Shown piece by piece: positions 6,800-15,999 of a stretch of 64,000 nucleotides of DNA. A model generated the notes under the pieces. It saw only the letters and a program-made list of their open reading frames with translations, searched no databases and was not told the DNA's origin. The first letter of the stretch is position 1, and each line of letters begins with the position of its first letter. This DNA comes from Agrobacterium cucumeris (GTDB lineage Bacteria; Pseudomonadota; Alphaproteobacteria; Rhizobiales; Rhizobiaceae). Where the stretch lies: NCBI RefSeq assembly GCF_030036535.1, contig NZ_CP080388.1, forward strand, positions 1,171,001-1,235,000, read 5' to 3'. Position numbers and translations under genes: made by a program.

Positions 6800-7282
6800 A
6801 TGCGTCACGTCGATTTTTCCCCCCTCTATCGCTCCACCGTTGGCTTCGACCGTCTTTTCTCGATGCTTGACGGCCTCGGCCAGCCCGAACAGGCCCAGTC
6901 CTATCCGCCCTACAACATCGAGCGGACGGGTGAGAACACCTATCGTATCACCATGGCTGTTGCCGGTTTCGATGAGACCGAACTCAGCATTGAATCCCGC
7001 GCCAATGCGCTGACGGTGAAGGCTGAGAAGTCCGGGGACGAGAAGTCATCCGAAGGCGAATTCCTGTATCGCGGCATCGCCACGCGCGCTTTCGAACGCC
7101 GCTTCCAGCTTGCCGACCACGTCGAAGTCCAGACCGCTTCCTTAAAGAACGGCCTGCTCCACATTGATCTCGTCCGCAATATCCCGGAAGCCATGAAGCC
7201 GCGCCGCATCGCGATCTCGTCCGACAGCGCCGATGCGCCGAAGACGATCGAAGCCCAGATCACGCCGGCTCAGGTCAACTAA
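6800..7282 (+). CDS. hspL: small heat-shock protein (Hsp20/IbpA family)
   Basis: A 160-residue alpha-crystallin-domain chaperone that holds unfolding proteins until Hsp70/ClpB can refold them. The N-terminus RHVDFSPLYRSTVGFDRLF is the class A rhizobial type. The alpha-crystallin domain spans about 35-135, with YRITMAVAGF, GEFLYRGIATRAFERRF and GLLHIDLVRNIPE. Position relative to glp, nas and repABC suggests it is the orthologue of HspL of A. tumefaciens, reported to act as a chaperone for VirB8 in type IV secretion; that link is from memory. Expression is probably controlled twice, by an RpoH-type promoter and a ROSE thermometer directly upstream. Confidence 0.9.
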   Translation: MRHVDFSPLYRSTVGFDRLFSMLDGLGQPEQAQSYPPYNIERTGENTYRITMAVAGFDETELSIESRANALTVKAEKSGDEKSSEGEFLYRGIATRAFERRFQLADHVEVQTASLKNGLLHIDLVRNIPEAMKPRRIAISSDSADAPKTIEAQITPAQVN

Positions 7283-7303
7283 ACTATCGTGAAATGCAAT
7301 CGG

Positions 7304-7329
7304 AACGGCCCCTTCACGGGGCCGTTTTT
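7304..7329 (+). terminator. factor-independent terminator of hspL
   Basis: A perfect 9-bp stem AACGGCCCC/GGGGCCGTT with a 5-nt loop is followed by a T run, 22 bp after the hspL stop. Confidence 0.85.
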
Positions 7330-7348
7330 GTTTGCAGAAATTCTCGTG

Positions 7349-8368
7349 TCAGCGGGTGGATGCCGCCACGCCTTCTGCGGCAGCCGTTTCCATAATCGCT
7401 GCCTTCTCATGGGCCTTGCGGGCATAACGCTGGGCCAGCACGGCGCAGACCATCAGCTGAATCTGGTGGAAGAGCATGATTGGCAAAACGATTGCGCCAA
7501 TGCTCTGGCCGGCAAAGATCGCGCCCGCCATGGGCACGCCACTGGCAAGGCTCTTCTTGGACCCGCAGAAGGTGATGGTGATTTCATCCGCCTTGTTGAA
7601 ACCAAGCGCCCGGCTGCCGAACATCGTTACGCAGAGGACAAACGCCAGAAGCAGGATGTTGATGACAATGACCACGCCGATGTCGCGCAGGGAAAACGTC
7701 TGCCAGATACCCTCGATGACAGCATCGGAAAAAGCGAGATAGACAACCATCAAGATCGAGCCGCGATCAACGGGAGACAGCAGTTTTTTGCGCGCCCGGA
7801 TCCAGTCGCCAATCCACGGCTGCAACACCTGACCGACGATGAAAGGCAACAACAGCTGCAGGAAGATTTGCAGGAAAGCGTCCAGCGAAAACCCGTTGCC
7901 ATGGCCGCCGACCGTAAACAGCAGGCCAACCAGCAATGGCGTCAGGAACATGCCGAAAATATTCGATGCCGAAGCCGAGCAGATCGCCGCCGGCACGTTT
8001 CCGCCCGCCATGGAGGTGAAGGCGATGGAGGATTGCACAGTGGATGGCAGGACACAGAGAAACAGCACGCCCATATAAAGCGGCGCCGGCAGGATGTTTT
8101 CGGGAATGAAACCGATCGCCACGCCCAGCAACGGGAAAAGGCCGAAAGTGACGAGCAGGATCGCCAGATGCAGACGCCAGTGCAGGATGCCGGCAATCAC
8201 CACATCCCGCGAAAGTCGCGCACCATGCAGGAAGAACAGAAGCGCAATCGCCAGCTTCGTCGCAAGGCCGAAATATTCCGCCGGCTGACCGCTGATGGGC
8301 AGAAAGGAAGCCAAAATCACGGTGGCCACCAACATCATGGTGAAGCGGTCAGGCAGGAAGCGGGTCAT
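7349..8368 (-). CDS. bile acid:sodium symporter-like transporter (SBF-like)
   Basis: A 339-residue integral membrane protein with about ten hydrophobic segments. It matches the SBF-like (YfeH/PF13593) branch of the BASS superfamily: FFLHGARLSRDVV, LCVLPSTVQSSIAFTSMAGGN and the second-half motif CGSKKSLASGVPMA are characteristic crossover regions. Family members use the sodium gradient to import organic anions; the substrate here is unknown. It is divergent from a LysR gene across 99 bp, so the LysR protein is its likely regulator. Confidence 0.85.
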   Translation of the reverse strand: MTRFLPDRFTMMLVATVILASFLPISGQPAEYFGLATKLAIALLFFLHGARLSRDVVIAGILHWRLHLAILLVTFGLFPLLGVAIGFIPENILPAPLYMGVLFLCVLPSTVQSSIAFTSMAGGNVPAAICSASASNIFGMFLTPLLVGLLFTVGGHGNGFSLDAFLQIFLQLLLPFIVGQVLQPWIGDWIRARKKLLSPVDRGSILMVVYLAFSDAVIEGIWQTFSLRDIGVVIVINILLLAFVLCVTMFGSRALGFNKADEITITFCGSKKSLASGVPMAGAIFAGQSIGAIVLPIMLFHQIQLMVCAVLAQRYARKAHEKAAIMETAAAEGVAASTR

Positions 8369-8467
8369 GGGAAAATCTTTCCGGCATCAGTTTTACTTGA
8401 AATGTCAGCCACTATCGCTAATCATGAATTCGAATGCAAAGACTAACAGTTATCATGATTTGAGATA

Positions 8468-9328
8468 ATGCTGAACCTTCAACATCTAGCCAGCTTCGTC
8501 ATGCTGCAGCAAACCGGCAGTTTCACTCTCGCAGCCGAGCGACTGGGTGTCGGCCAATCCACCGTCAGCCAGCATATTCAACGGCTGGAAGCCTCGCTTG
8601 GTCGCCGGCTGATTGCACGTAGTACCCATCAGGTAAAACTGACCGGTGAAGGCGAGGCACTGCTCGGTTATGCCCGCAATATGCTTGACATCGACAGCAA
8701 GGTCTCCTCGCTCTTCAGCGAAAGCCGCCTGCGCGGACGGCTGAGGCTTGGTGTATCCGAAGATTTCGTCGCCAGCCGGCTGACGGCCATTCTGGAAGAG
8801 TTCATCCGTCTTTATCCTCTAGTGGATCTGGAACTGACGGTTTCGCTGAGCGGCGTACTTTACCAGATGCAGGATAATGGCGAACTGGATGTGGTGCTGG
8901 CCAAACGCCGTCTTGGTGACAAGCTCGGACACTTCCTCTATCGCGAACCGCTGGTGTGGCTGGCGCGTGACCCCGAGCGCATGCTGAACCAGCCGGACGC
9001 CCTGCCGCTGATCGCCTTTCCGCCGCCGAGCATTACCAGAAAGGCGGCGCAGGAAGCGCTTGACCGCGCTGGCCTCTCCTGGCGCATCGTCTGCACCTGC
9101 GGCAGTCTCAGCGGGCTGACGGCTGCTGCAAGAGCGGGCATGGGCATTCTGGTGCAGCCACGCAGCATGGCGCCCACCGGTCTCAAGGAGATTGCGGCGG
9201 ATGTGCTGCCGGTGCTCGAAGACGTGGAATTCGTGCTTCAGCCGAGCAAGGGTACCGATACGAAACTGGTGCGCGCCCTTTCCGATCTGGTGTCCAGCAA
9301 GAGCATCGCTCCCGGCAGCTTCGTATAG
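8468..9328 (+). CDS. LysR-family transcriptional regulator
   Basis: A 286-residue LysR-type regulator. The N-terminal winged helix (residues 1-60) contains FTLAAERLGVGQSTVSQHIQ and RLEASLGRRLIARSTHQVKL. The co-inducer domain follows from about residue 90. It is divergent from the SBF-like transporter, the typical setting for autoregulation and control of that neighbour. The inducer is unknown. The AT-rich 99-bp gap between them holds no clear T-N11-A palindrome that I would defend. Confidence 0.9.
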   Translation: MLNLQHLASFVMLQQTGSFTLAAERLGVGQSTVSQHIQRLEASLGRRLIARSTHQVKLTGEGEALLGYARNMLDIDSKVSSLFSESRLRGRLRLGVSEDFVASRLTAILEEFIRLYPLVDLELTVSLSGVLYQMQDNGELDVVLAKRRLGDKLGHFLYREPLVWLARDPERMLNQPDALPLIAFPPPSITRKAAQEALDRAGLSWRIVCTCGSLSGLTAAARAGMGILVQPRSMAPTGLKEIAADVLPVLEDVEFVLQPSKGTDTKLVRALSDLVSSKSIAPGSFV

Positions 9329-9335
9329 CTTCCCT

Positions 9336-9387
9336 GACGCATTTCCGGACGCAAAACCGCTTCACACTTTTGCTGGAAATGCTCTAG
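9336..9387. repeat. dispersed intergenic repeat, copy 1
   Basis: About 50 bp that reads ACGCATTTCCGGACGCAAAA and ends in CTGGAAATGCTC, with an inverted pair GCATTTCC/GGAAATGC at its ends. A second copy with few differences is at 10974-11024. A degenerate relative is at about 56650-56680. The sequence type is common between genes in Rhizobiaceae as I recall. Confidence 0.7.
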
Positions 9388-10883
9388 TTTTCCCGCCGTG
9401 AAAGGCACCGGCCGACGCTGTCACGCCAGCCGGCGATGGCGTTTTTCCGCTCCGCCTCGTCCATGTCAGGAGCGAAACGGCGGTCACGTTTCCAATGGGC
9501 TGCGAAGGCTTCACGATCCGGCCAGATGCCCGCACGCGATGCAGCGAGCCAGGCGGCACCCAGAATGGTCGTTTCCAGAAAGACCGGACGGTCTACCGGT
9601 GCGGCGAGAACATCGGCCAGTCGCTGCATCGTCCAGTCAGAGGCAACCATGCCGCCATCGACCCGCAGCACCGTCTTGCCATTGTCACCCGCCCAGTCCT
9701 TGCGCATGGCATCCAGGAGGTCAAACGTCTGATAGGCAACGCTTTCCAGCGCCGCACGTGCGAATTCCGCAGGTCCTGTTCCACGCGTCAGGCCGAAGAT
9801 CGCTCCGCGCGCATCAGCATCCCAATACGGCGCACCAAGGCCGGTGAAGGCCGGAACCAGATAGACACGCTGATTGGGATCGGCCTTTTCGGCAAGCGCG
9901 CTGACTTCAGAGGCGACCGAGATGAAACCCAGCTCGTCACGCAGCCATTGCACCGCCGCACCGGCAATGAAGATCGAACCTTCGAGCGCATAGGTCGTCA
10001 CACCATCGAGACGGTAAGCAATCGTCGTAAGCAGCCGGTTGGTGGAAGCGACGCGATCCGTGCCGGTATTGAGAAGCGCGAAGCAGCCGGTGCCATAGGT
10101 TGATTTCATCATGCCCGGCTCGAAGCAGGCATTGCCGATGACAGCTGCCTGCTGATCGCCGGCAACACCGAGGATCGGGATTTCTGCGCCTAGAAGCGCC
10201 TTGTCCGTCACGCCGAAATCAGCGGCGCAATCCAGCACTTCCGGCAGCATGGCGCGGGGAATGTCGAGGATCGACAGCAGCTCGTCATCCCAGGCATTGT
10301 CCTCAATATTGTAGATCAAGGTCCGAGAGGCATTGGTGGCGTCGGTCACATGGCGACGACCGCCGGTGAGACGGTAGATCAGGAAACTGTCGACCGTGCC
10401 GAAGCAGATGTCACCCCTCACCGCCTTTTCGCGGAGGCCGCTGACGCTATCCAGAATCCATTTCAGCTTGGTACCGGAAAAATAGGGATCGAGCAGCAGG
10501 CCGGTCTTTTTCGAAAACAACGGCTCCAGGCCACGGCGTTTCAGGTCCTCGCAGATGGGTGCGGCGCGCCGATCCTGCCAGACCACCGCACGGTGTACGG
10601 CTTCACCCGTGTTACGGTCCCAGAGCACTGTCGTTTCGCGCTGGTTTGTAATGCCGATAGCCTCGATATCGGAAGCGGCAATGCCGGCATCGGCAAGCGC
10701 CAGCCGGATGGTTTCGAGCACGCTTTTCCAGATATCCTCGCCATCATGTTCCACCCAGCCCGAGGCCGGGAAATGTTGCGGAAATTCTCGCTGTCCGACA
10801 CCGATGACCCGCATGTCGCGATCAAAGACCATCGACCGTGTCGATGTCGTTCCCTGATCGATCGCCAGAATATAACCGCCCAT
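9384..10883 (-). CDS. glpK: glycerol kinase
   Basis: A 499-residue FGGY-family kinase that phosphorylates glycerol to sn-glycerol 3-phosphate. Marks are [18 protein letters not shown] at the N-terminus, [46 protein letters not shown] and [15 protein letters not shown]. The start at 10883 is chosen for a GGGAG site 7 nt upstream and family length; the frame is open to 10907. It is the last gene of the glycerol set, 155 bp after glpV. It feeds GlpD, so the locus converts imported glycerol to dihydroxyacetone phosphate. Confidence 0.95.
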   Translation of the reverse strand: MGGYILAIDQGTTSTRSMVFDRDMRVIGVGQREFPQHFPASGWVEHDGEDIWKSVLETIRLALADAGIAASDIEAIGITNQRETTVLWDRNTGEAVHRAVVWQDRRAAPICEDLKRRGLEPLFSKKTGLLLDPYFSGTKLKWILDSVSGLREKAVRGDICFGTVDSFLIYRLTGGRRHVTDATNASRTLIYNIEDNAWDDELLSILDIPRAMLPEVLDCAADFGVTDKALLGAEIPILGVAGDQQAAVIGNACFEPGMMKSTYGTGCFALLNTGTDRVASTNRLLTTIAYRLDGVTTYALEGSIFIAGAAVQWLRDELGFISVASEVSALAEKADPNQRVYLVPAFTGLGAPYWDADARGAIFGLTRGTGPAEFARAALESVAYQTFDLLDAMRKDWAGDNGKTVLRVDGGMVASDWTMQRLADVLAAPVDRPVFLETTILGAAWLAASRAGIWPDREAFAAHWKRDRRFAPDMDEAERKNAIAGWRDSVGRCLSRREN

Positions 10884-10910
10884 TATGTAACTCCCTTTCA
10901 GACGCAATGA

Positions 10911-10931
10911 CGGGGCGGCAAAGCCGCCCCG
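10911..10931. repeat. strong GC-rich hairpin between glpV and glpK
   Basis: A perfect 9-bp stem CGGGGCGGC/GCCGCCCCG with a 3-nt loop lies before glpK. Neither strand has a T run after it, so it is not a classic terminator. It could stabilise the upstream mRNA or lower read-through into glpK. Confidence 0.5.
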
Positions 10932-10973
10932 GTTTCAGAGCACGTCGTCGGACGTACTCTGTATCTTTGTTTT

Positions 10974-11024
10974 CACGCATTTTCCGGACGTAAAACCGCT
11001 ACGCACTTTTACTGAAAATGCTTC
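10974..11024. repeat. dispersed intergenic repeat, copy 2
   Basis: The sequence ACGCATTTTCCGGACGTAAA and its tail ACTGAAAATGCTT match the repeat at 9336-9387 with a few changes. The two copies bracket glpK. Confidence 0.7.
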
Positions 11025-11038
11025 ATGTCACGCAGAGA

Positions 11039-12760
11039 TTACTTCTGCCAGCTTTTGACCAGTTCGTCGTAATTGACGGTGACCGGCTTTTCCTTTTCGT
11101 TGGCGATCTTCAGCTGCGGAGCCAGATTGCCCTTCGAAACGGCGTCCTTGTTCCAGTAGTCGATATCGTGCTCTTCCGCCAGTTTCGGGCCGATATCACC
11201 CTGCACACCGGCGCGCTCGATACGGGCCATGACCTTTTCCTGCTCGGCGCAGAGCGAGTCCATGGCTGCCTGCGCGGTTTTCGCACCCGACGACGCATCG
11301 CCGATTGCCTGCCACCACAGCTGCGCCAGCTTCGGATAATCAGGAACGTTGGTGCCGGTTGGAGACCATTGCACGCGGGCCGGCGAACGATAGAACTCGA
11401 TCAGACCGCCGAGCTTGGCAGCCCGATCCGTGAAGCTCTGGTGATGGATCGTGCTGTCACGAATGAAGGTGAGACCCACATGGCTCTTCTTCACATCCAC
11501 CGTCTTGGAGGTCACGAACTGCGCGTAAAGCCATGCAGCCTTGGCGCGGTCGTCGGGGGTGGATTTCATCAATGTCCACGAACCCACATCCTGATAACCG
11601 AGCTTCATGCCGTCCTTCCAGTAGACGCCATGCGGCGAAGGTGCGACGCGCCATTTCGGCGAGCCGTCCTCGTTCACAACAGGCAGGCCGGGTTTGGCCA
11701 TATCGGCGGTGAAGGCCGTGTACCAGAAGATCTGCTGGGCAATGTTACCCTGCGCCGGCACCGGCCCGGATTCGGAGAAGGTCATGCCCTGTGCTTCCGG
11801 CGGCGCGTATTTCTTCAGCCATTCGAGATATTTCTCGATGGAATAGACCGAAGCGGGACCGTTGGTATCACCACCCCGCGCCACGCAGGAACCGACGGGC
11901 TGCGACTTGTCGTTGACCTTGATACCCCATTCATCGACCGGCAGGCCGTTCGGCAGACCCTTGTCGCCGTTGCCAGCCATGGAGAGCCAGGCATCGGTGA
12001 AGCGCCAGCCAAGCGACGGGTCCTTCTTGCCATAGTCCATATGGCCGAAGACCTTCTTGCCGCCGACATCGCGGCCGGTGAAGAATTCGGCGATATCCTC
12101 ATAAGCCGACCAGTTGACCGGCACGCCGAGGTCGTAGCCGTATTTGGCCTTGAAATCGGCCTTGTTCTTGTCGTCGTTGAACCAGTCGTAACGGAACCAG
12201 TAGAGGTTCGCGAATTGCTGGTCGGGAAGCTGGTAGAGCTTCTTGTCCGGTGCCGTTGTAAAGGCGCTGCCGATGAAATCCTTGAGGTCGAGACCGGGAT
12301 TGGTGACGTCCTTGCCTTCATTGGCCATGAAGTCGGTCAGGTTGCGCACCTGCTGGTAGCGCCAATGCGTGCCGATGAGATCGCTGTCGTTGACCCAGCC
12401 GTCATAAAGGTTCTGGCCGGTCTGCATCTGGGTCTGGATCTTTTCGACGACGTCACCTTCCTGGATGATGTCATGCGTGACCTTGATGCCGGTAATGGCG
12501 GTGAAGGCCGGCGCCAGAACTTTCGATTCATATTCATGCGTGGTCAGGGATTCGGAAACGACCTTGATGTCCATGCCGGCGAAAGGTTTCGCGGCATCGA
12601 TAAACCATTGCAGTTCCTTCTCCTGATCCGCACGGGAAAGCGACGACATATCGCCGATTTCCTTGTCCAGAAACTGCTTTGCTTCCTCCATTCCGGCGAA
12701 AGCGGAACCTGTCATTGCCAGCAGCATGGCTGCCGTCGTCGTCATCAGATGCCGTCGCAT
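11039..12760 (-). CDS. glpV: glycerol ABC transporter, substrate-binding protein
   Basis: A 573-residue periplasmic binding protein, larger than most sugar-type binding proteins and typical of the GlpV family. A signal peptide is visible (MRRHLMTTTAAMLLAMTGSA, cleavage after FAG or SAFA). The mature domain has the extracellular solute-binding family 1 character, for example AITGIKVTHDIIQEGDVV. In Rhizobium leguminosarum GlpV binds glycerol for the GlpSTPQ importer. It follows glpU by 75 bp in the same operon. Confidence 0.88.
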   Translation of the reverse strand: MRRHLMTTTAAMLLAMTGSAFAGMEEAKQFLDKEIGDMSSLSRADQEKELQWFIDAAKPFAGMDIKVVSESLTTHEYESKVLAPAFTAITGIKVTHDIIQEGDVVEKIQTQMQTGQNLYDGWVNDSDLIGTHWRYQQVRNLTDFMANEGKDVTNPGLDLKDFIGSAFTTAPDKKLYQLPDQQFANLYWFRYDWFNDDKNKADFKAKYGYDLGVPVNWSAYEDIAEFFTGRDVGGKKVFGHMDYGKKDPSLGWRFTDAWLSMAGNGDKGLPNGLPVDEWGIKVNDKSQPVGSCVARGGDTNGPASVYSIEKYLEWLKKYAPPEAQGMTFSESGPVPAQGNIAQQIFWYTAFTADMAKPGLPVVNEDGSPKWRVAPSPHGVYWKDGMKLGYQDVGSWTLMKSTPDDRAKAAWLYAQFVTSKTVDVKKSHVGLTFIRDSTIHHQSFTDRAAKLGGLIEFYRSPARVQWSPTGTNVPDYPKLAQLWWQAIGDASSGAKTAQAAMDSLCAEQEKVMARIERAGVQGDIGPKLAEEHDIDYWNKDAVSKGNLAPQLKIANEKEKPVTVNYDELVKSWQK

Positions 12761-12835
12761 ATCAGTCCTCCCAGGGGTTGCGATTGCATGAAGTCCTCCA
12801 GTGCGGTCTTCCTCCGCCGCACCGTTCTTTCTGCT

Positions 12836-13126
12836 CTAAACGAAACGGAAAACGCCGATGGCGTAGACCACGGACAGAGCGAGAGCCCACCACAGGTTCG
12901 GACCGACCAGCCCGAGCCATGCGAGATGAATAAAGGCGCTGCCGAGCAGCGAAATGAACAACCGGTCGCCGCGCGTGGTCTCAAAGCGCAAGAGGCCAAA
13001 GCGGGGATTGCCACCGGGCGAAAAATATTCCCAGACCCACATGCCGACGAGCAGCACGGCGATGGCGCAGAAAAATGCGGCCGTAGCCCAAGTCCACGCC
13101 ATCCAGGTAAAATCGGGCATCTTCAT
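12836..13126 (-). CDS. glpU: small membrane protein of the glycerol transporter (DUF2160)
   Basis: A 96-residue protein with three hydrophobic segments (MAWTWATAAFFCAIAVLLVG, RLFISLLGSAFIHLAWLG and WWALALSVVYAIGVFRFV). It matches the DUF2160 family that is found only with glycerol ABC importers. It lies 5 bp after glpQ. Its role is not known; a stabilising or accessory subunit of the permease is likely. The start at 13126 is chosen because the protein similarity begins there. Confidence 0.85.
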   Translation of the reverse strand: MKMPDFTWMAWTWATAAFFCAIAVLLVGMWVWEYFSPGGNPRFGLLRFETTRGDRLFISLLGSAFIHLAWLGLVGPNLWWALALSVVYAIGVFRFV

Positions 13127-13131
13127 CACGG

Positions 13132-14043
13132 TCAAACCCTCCCCAACGCAAAGCCCTTGGCGATGTAATTGCGCACGAACCAGATCACCAGCGCGCCCGG
13201 AATGAGTGTCAGCACACCGGCAGCGGCAAGCAGGCCCCAATCCATGCCGGCGGCGGACACGGTTCGCGTCATCGTCGCGGCGATCGGCTTTGCATCCGTC
13301 GTCGTCAGCGTACGGGCGATCAGAAGCTCGACCCACGAGAACATGAAGCTGAAGAAGCAGGCCACACCGATGCCGGAAGCGATGAGCGGCATGAAAATCT
13401 TCACGAAGAATTTCGGGAAGGAATAGCCGTCAATATAGGCGGTTTCGTCGATTTCCTTCGGCACGCCCGACATGAAGCCTTCGAGGATCCACACCGCCAG
13501 CGGCACGTTGAACAGGCAATGCGCCAGCGCCACAGCAATATGCGTGTCGATCAGCCCGAACGCCGAATAAAGCTGGAAGAAGGGCAACGCGAACACGGCG
13601 GGCGGGGCCATACGGTTGGTCAAAAGCCAGAAGAACAGGTGCTTGTCACCGAGAAAACGGTAACGGGAGAAGGCATAGGCCGCCGGAAGTGCCGCTGCAA
13701 CCGAGATCACCATGTTCATCACAACGTAGATAATCGAGTTGATGTAACCCGAATACCAGGAGGAATCGGTGAAGATCGTCCGGTAGTTCTGCAGCGTCGG
13801 CTGGTGCGGATAAAGCGTCATGGACGAGACGATCTCCGCATTCGTCTTAAAGCTCATATTGACGAGCCAATAGATCGGCACGAGCAGAAGAATGATGTAG
13901 ATCGTCGGCACCAGCCAGGAAAAACGCGATGGCCCATGGCGGCGGCGCGATCGTGCCGCAAGGCCCGACAATCCCGCCGAGGCGGCTTTCACCGGGGAAT
14001 TTCCCATCCGTTCCACGCTTGTGGTGACATCAGAGGCGCTCAT
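13132..14043 (-). CDS. glpQ: glycerol ABC transporter, permease 2
   Basis: A 303-residue inner-membrane permease of the MalG type. After a basic cytoplasmic N-terminus of about 45 residues there are six membrane segments. The EAA loop is seen as EIDETAYIDGYSFPKFFVKI, which contacts the ATPases. It starts 3 bp after glpP. Confidence 0.9.
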   Translation of the reverse strand: MSASDVTTSVERMGNSPVKAASAGLSGLAARSRRRHGPSRFSWLVPTIYIILLLVPIYWLVNMSFKTNAEIVSSMTLYPHQPTLQNYRTIFTDSSWYSGYINSIIYVVMNMVISVAAALPAAYAFSRYRFLGDKHLFFWLLTNRMAPPAVFALPFFQLYSAFGLIDTHIAVALAHCLFNVPLAVWILEGFMSGVPKEIDETAYIDGYSFPKFFVKIFMPLIASGIGVACFFSFMFSWVELLIARTLTTTDAKPIAATMTRTVSAAGMDWGLLAAAGVLTLIPGALVIWFVRNYIAKGFALGRV

Positions 14044-14046
14044 GTC

Positions 14047-14913
14047 TCAAGTCTCCGCGTCGTGGCTGGTCATCACGGTGTAGAACACCCAGGACAACAG
14101 CAGGATGATGAGGAAGTAGATCAGCGACATGGCTGCTGCAGGGCCCAGGTCAAACTGGCCGAGCGCCATCTTCACGAGATCGATGGACAGAAAGGTGGTG
14201 GAATTGCCCGGGCCGCCGCCAGTGACGACGAAAGGCTCGGTATAGATCATGAAACTGTCCATGAAGCGCAGCAGGAATGCGATGAGCAGCACGCGCTTCA
14301 TCTTCGGCAGCTGGATGAACCGGAATACGGCGAAACGCGATGCTCCATCGATCCTGGCCGCCTGGTAATAGGCATCCGGAATGGAAACGAGGCTGGCATA
14401 GCAGAGCAGCACGACGAGGCTCGTCCAGTGCCAGACATCCATGATGACGACCGTGATCCATGCATCGAGCGGATCGTTGACGTAGTTGTAATCAAGCCCA
14501 AGCTGATTGGCGTAATAACCGAGCAGCCCAATATCGCTGCGCCCGAACACCTGCCAGATCGTGCCGACCACGTTCCACGGCACCAGAAGCGGCAGCGCCA
14601 TCGTCACAAGGCAGACAGGCACGCCGATGCCGGATTTCGGCATTTTGAGCGCGATGAAAATGCCGAGCGGAATTTCAATCGCGAGGATGATGCCGGAGAA
14701 CAGCAGGTTGCGCCCCAGCGCATCCCAGAACCGGGCCGATGCCAGAATTTCTTCGAACCATTGCGTTCCCGCCCAGAAGAACTGGTTGTTGCCGAAGGTA
14801 TCCTGCACCGAATAGTTCACGACGGTCATCAGCGGAATGACGGCGGAAAAGGCGACCAGTACCAAAACCGGCAGCACCATGAACCACGCCTTGTTGTTCC
14901 AGCTCTTTTCCAT
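14047..14913 (-). CDS. glpP: glycerol ABC transporter, permease 1
   Basis: A 288-residue permease of the MalF type with six membrane segments. The EAA loop is IPDAYYQAARIDGASRFAVF. It pairs with GlpQ to form the channel. It follows glpT by 2 bp in the operon. Confidence 0.9.
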   Translation of the reverse strand: MEKSWNNKAWFMVLPVLVLVAFSAVIPLMTVVNYSVQDTFGNNQFFWAGTQWFEEILASARFWDALGRNLLFSGIILAIEIPLGIFIALKMPKSGIGVPVCLVTMALPLLVPWNVVGTIWQVFGRSDIGLLGYYANQLGLDYNYVNDPLDAWITVVIMDVWHWTSLVVLLCYASLVSIPDAYYQAARIDGASRFAVFRFIQLPKMKRVLLIAFLLRFMDSFMIYTEPFVVTGGGPGNSTTFLSIDLVKMALGQFDLGPAAAMSLIYFLIILLLSWVFYTVMTSHDAET

Positions 14914-14915
14914 CG

Positions 14916-15986
14916 TCAGGCCCCCATCTTCACACGCCAGGAATCGGCAAAGACACCGACGGCGGCCGGGTCGAAGCGAACACCCGCTTCCGCCGGAATT
15001 TCCTCGTCTTCAGCAACGACAATTGCCAGCTTCTGGCCGGCAAACCGGGCGCGAACGATCTTCTGTCGGCCTATATCCTCGACCTTGTCGACGGTAATCG
15101 GCATGCCGCCCCGCTCCAGCCGGATGAATTCCGGGCGGACGCCGATCTCGATGCGCTGCGCTCCATCAACCTTCGGTACACCGGCAAGCGGCACACCGAG
15201 GTCGCCGATCATAGCGGTTGCGCCGTCTATCCTGGCGGGCAGCACGTTCATGCCAGGCGAGCCGATGAAATAACCAACGAATGTATGCCCCGGCCGCTCG
15301 AAAAGCTCCGCCGGCGTGCCGATCTGGACGATCTGCCCGTCATACATGACCACCACCTTGTCGGCGAAGGTCAGCGCTTCGGTCTGGTCGTGCGTCACAT
15401 AGACCATGGTGAAGCCGGATTGCCGGTGCAGCCGTTTTAGCTGCGAGCGCAGCACCCATTTCATATGCGGATCGATAACCGTCAGCGGCTCGTCGAACAG
15501 GATGGCGTTGACGTCGGAACGCACGAGGCCGCGTGCCAGCGAAATCTTCTGCTTCTGGTCTGCCGTCAACCCACGCGCATGACGTTTGGCCATGCCGGAA
15601 AGATCGGTCATCTCAAGGATGTCCCGCACCCGGCGATCCACTTCTGCTTCCGGCACATGCCGGTTGCGCAACGGAAAGGCCAGATTGTCGTAGACCGTCA
15701 TCGTGTCGTAGACGACCGGAAACTGGAACACCTGGGCGATATTGCGGTCTTCGGTGGCAAGATCGGTCACGTCAGTTCCGTCGAACGCGATACGCCCTTC
15801 GGAGGGGCGCAGCAGCCCGGAAATGATGTTGAGCAACGTGGTCTTGCCACAGCCGGAAGGCCCGAGCAGCGCATAAGCCCCGCCATCCTCCCATTCGTGA
15901 TGCACTTCTTTCAGGGCATAATCGCCGGCTGCCTGCGCCTTGGCGTTATAGGCGTGGCGGATGTGATCGAGCGTGATGCGTGCCAT
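14916..15986 (-). CDS. glpT: glycerol ABC transporter, ATP-binding protein 2
   Basis: A 356-residue ATPase of the MalK/UgpC type. It has Walker A GPSGCGKTT, a Walker B region VNAILFDEPLTVIDPH and a C-terminal TOBE domain (IGVRPEFIRLERGG). The ABC signature is degenerate: the usual LSGGQ reads LTADQKQKISLARGLV. The neighbouring GlpS keeps a normal LSGGQ, so the importer has one canonical and one modified ATPase chain. The start at 15986 has GGGAGAT upstream and overlaps the glpS end region closely (glpS ends at 16000). Confidence 0.9.
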   Translation of the reverse strand: MARITLDHIRHAYNAKAQAAGDYALKEVHHEWEDGGAYALLGPSGCGKTTLLNIISGLLRPSEGRIAFDGTDVTDLATEDRNIAQVFQFPVVYDTMTVYDNLAFPLRNRHVPEAEVDRRVRDILEMTDLSGMAKRHARGLTADQKQKISLARGLVRSDVNAILFDEPLTVIDPHMKWVLRSQLKRLHRQSGFTMVYVTHDQTEALTFADKVVVMYDGQIVQIGTPAELFERPGHTFVGYFIGSPGMNVLPARIDGATAMIGDLGVPLAGVPKVDGAQRIEIGVRPEFIRLERGGMPITVDKVEDIGRQKIVRARFAGQKLAIVVAEDEEIPAEAGVRFDPAAVGVFADSWRVKMGA

Positions 15987-15999
15987 GACCGATCTCCCT

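Noticed and set aside
7289..8446. Open frame opposite the SBF-like transporter
   Set aside because: Charged, repetitive His/Gln/Asp-rich translation typical of the complement of a membrane protein gene.
10911..10931. GC-rich hairpin before glpK as a terminator
   Set aside because: No T run on either strand, so kept only as a hairpin repeat.
11018..13168. Long open frame on the plus strand opposite glpV and glpU
   Set aside because: It lies wholly over well-supported minus-strand genes, its translation is rich in Arg, His and Gly with no family character, and it is a GC-driven shadow.
13519..15273. Open frame of 584 codons on the plus strand opposite glpQ/glpP/glpT
   Set aside because: Antisense to three conserved transporter genes; composition is that of a shadow frame (Arg, His, Asp, Gln rich).
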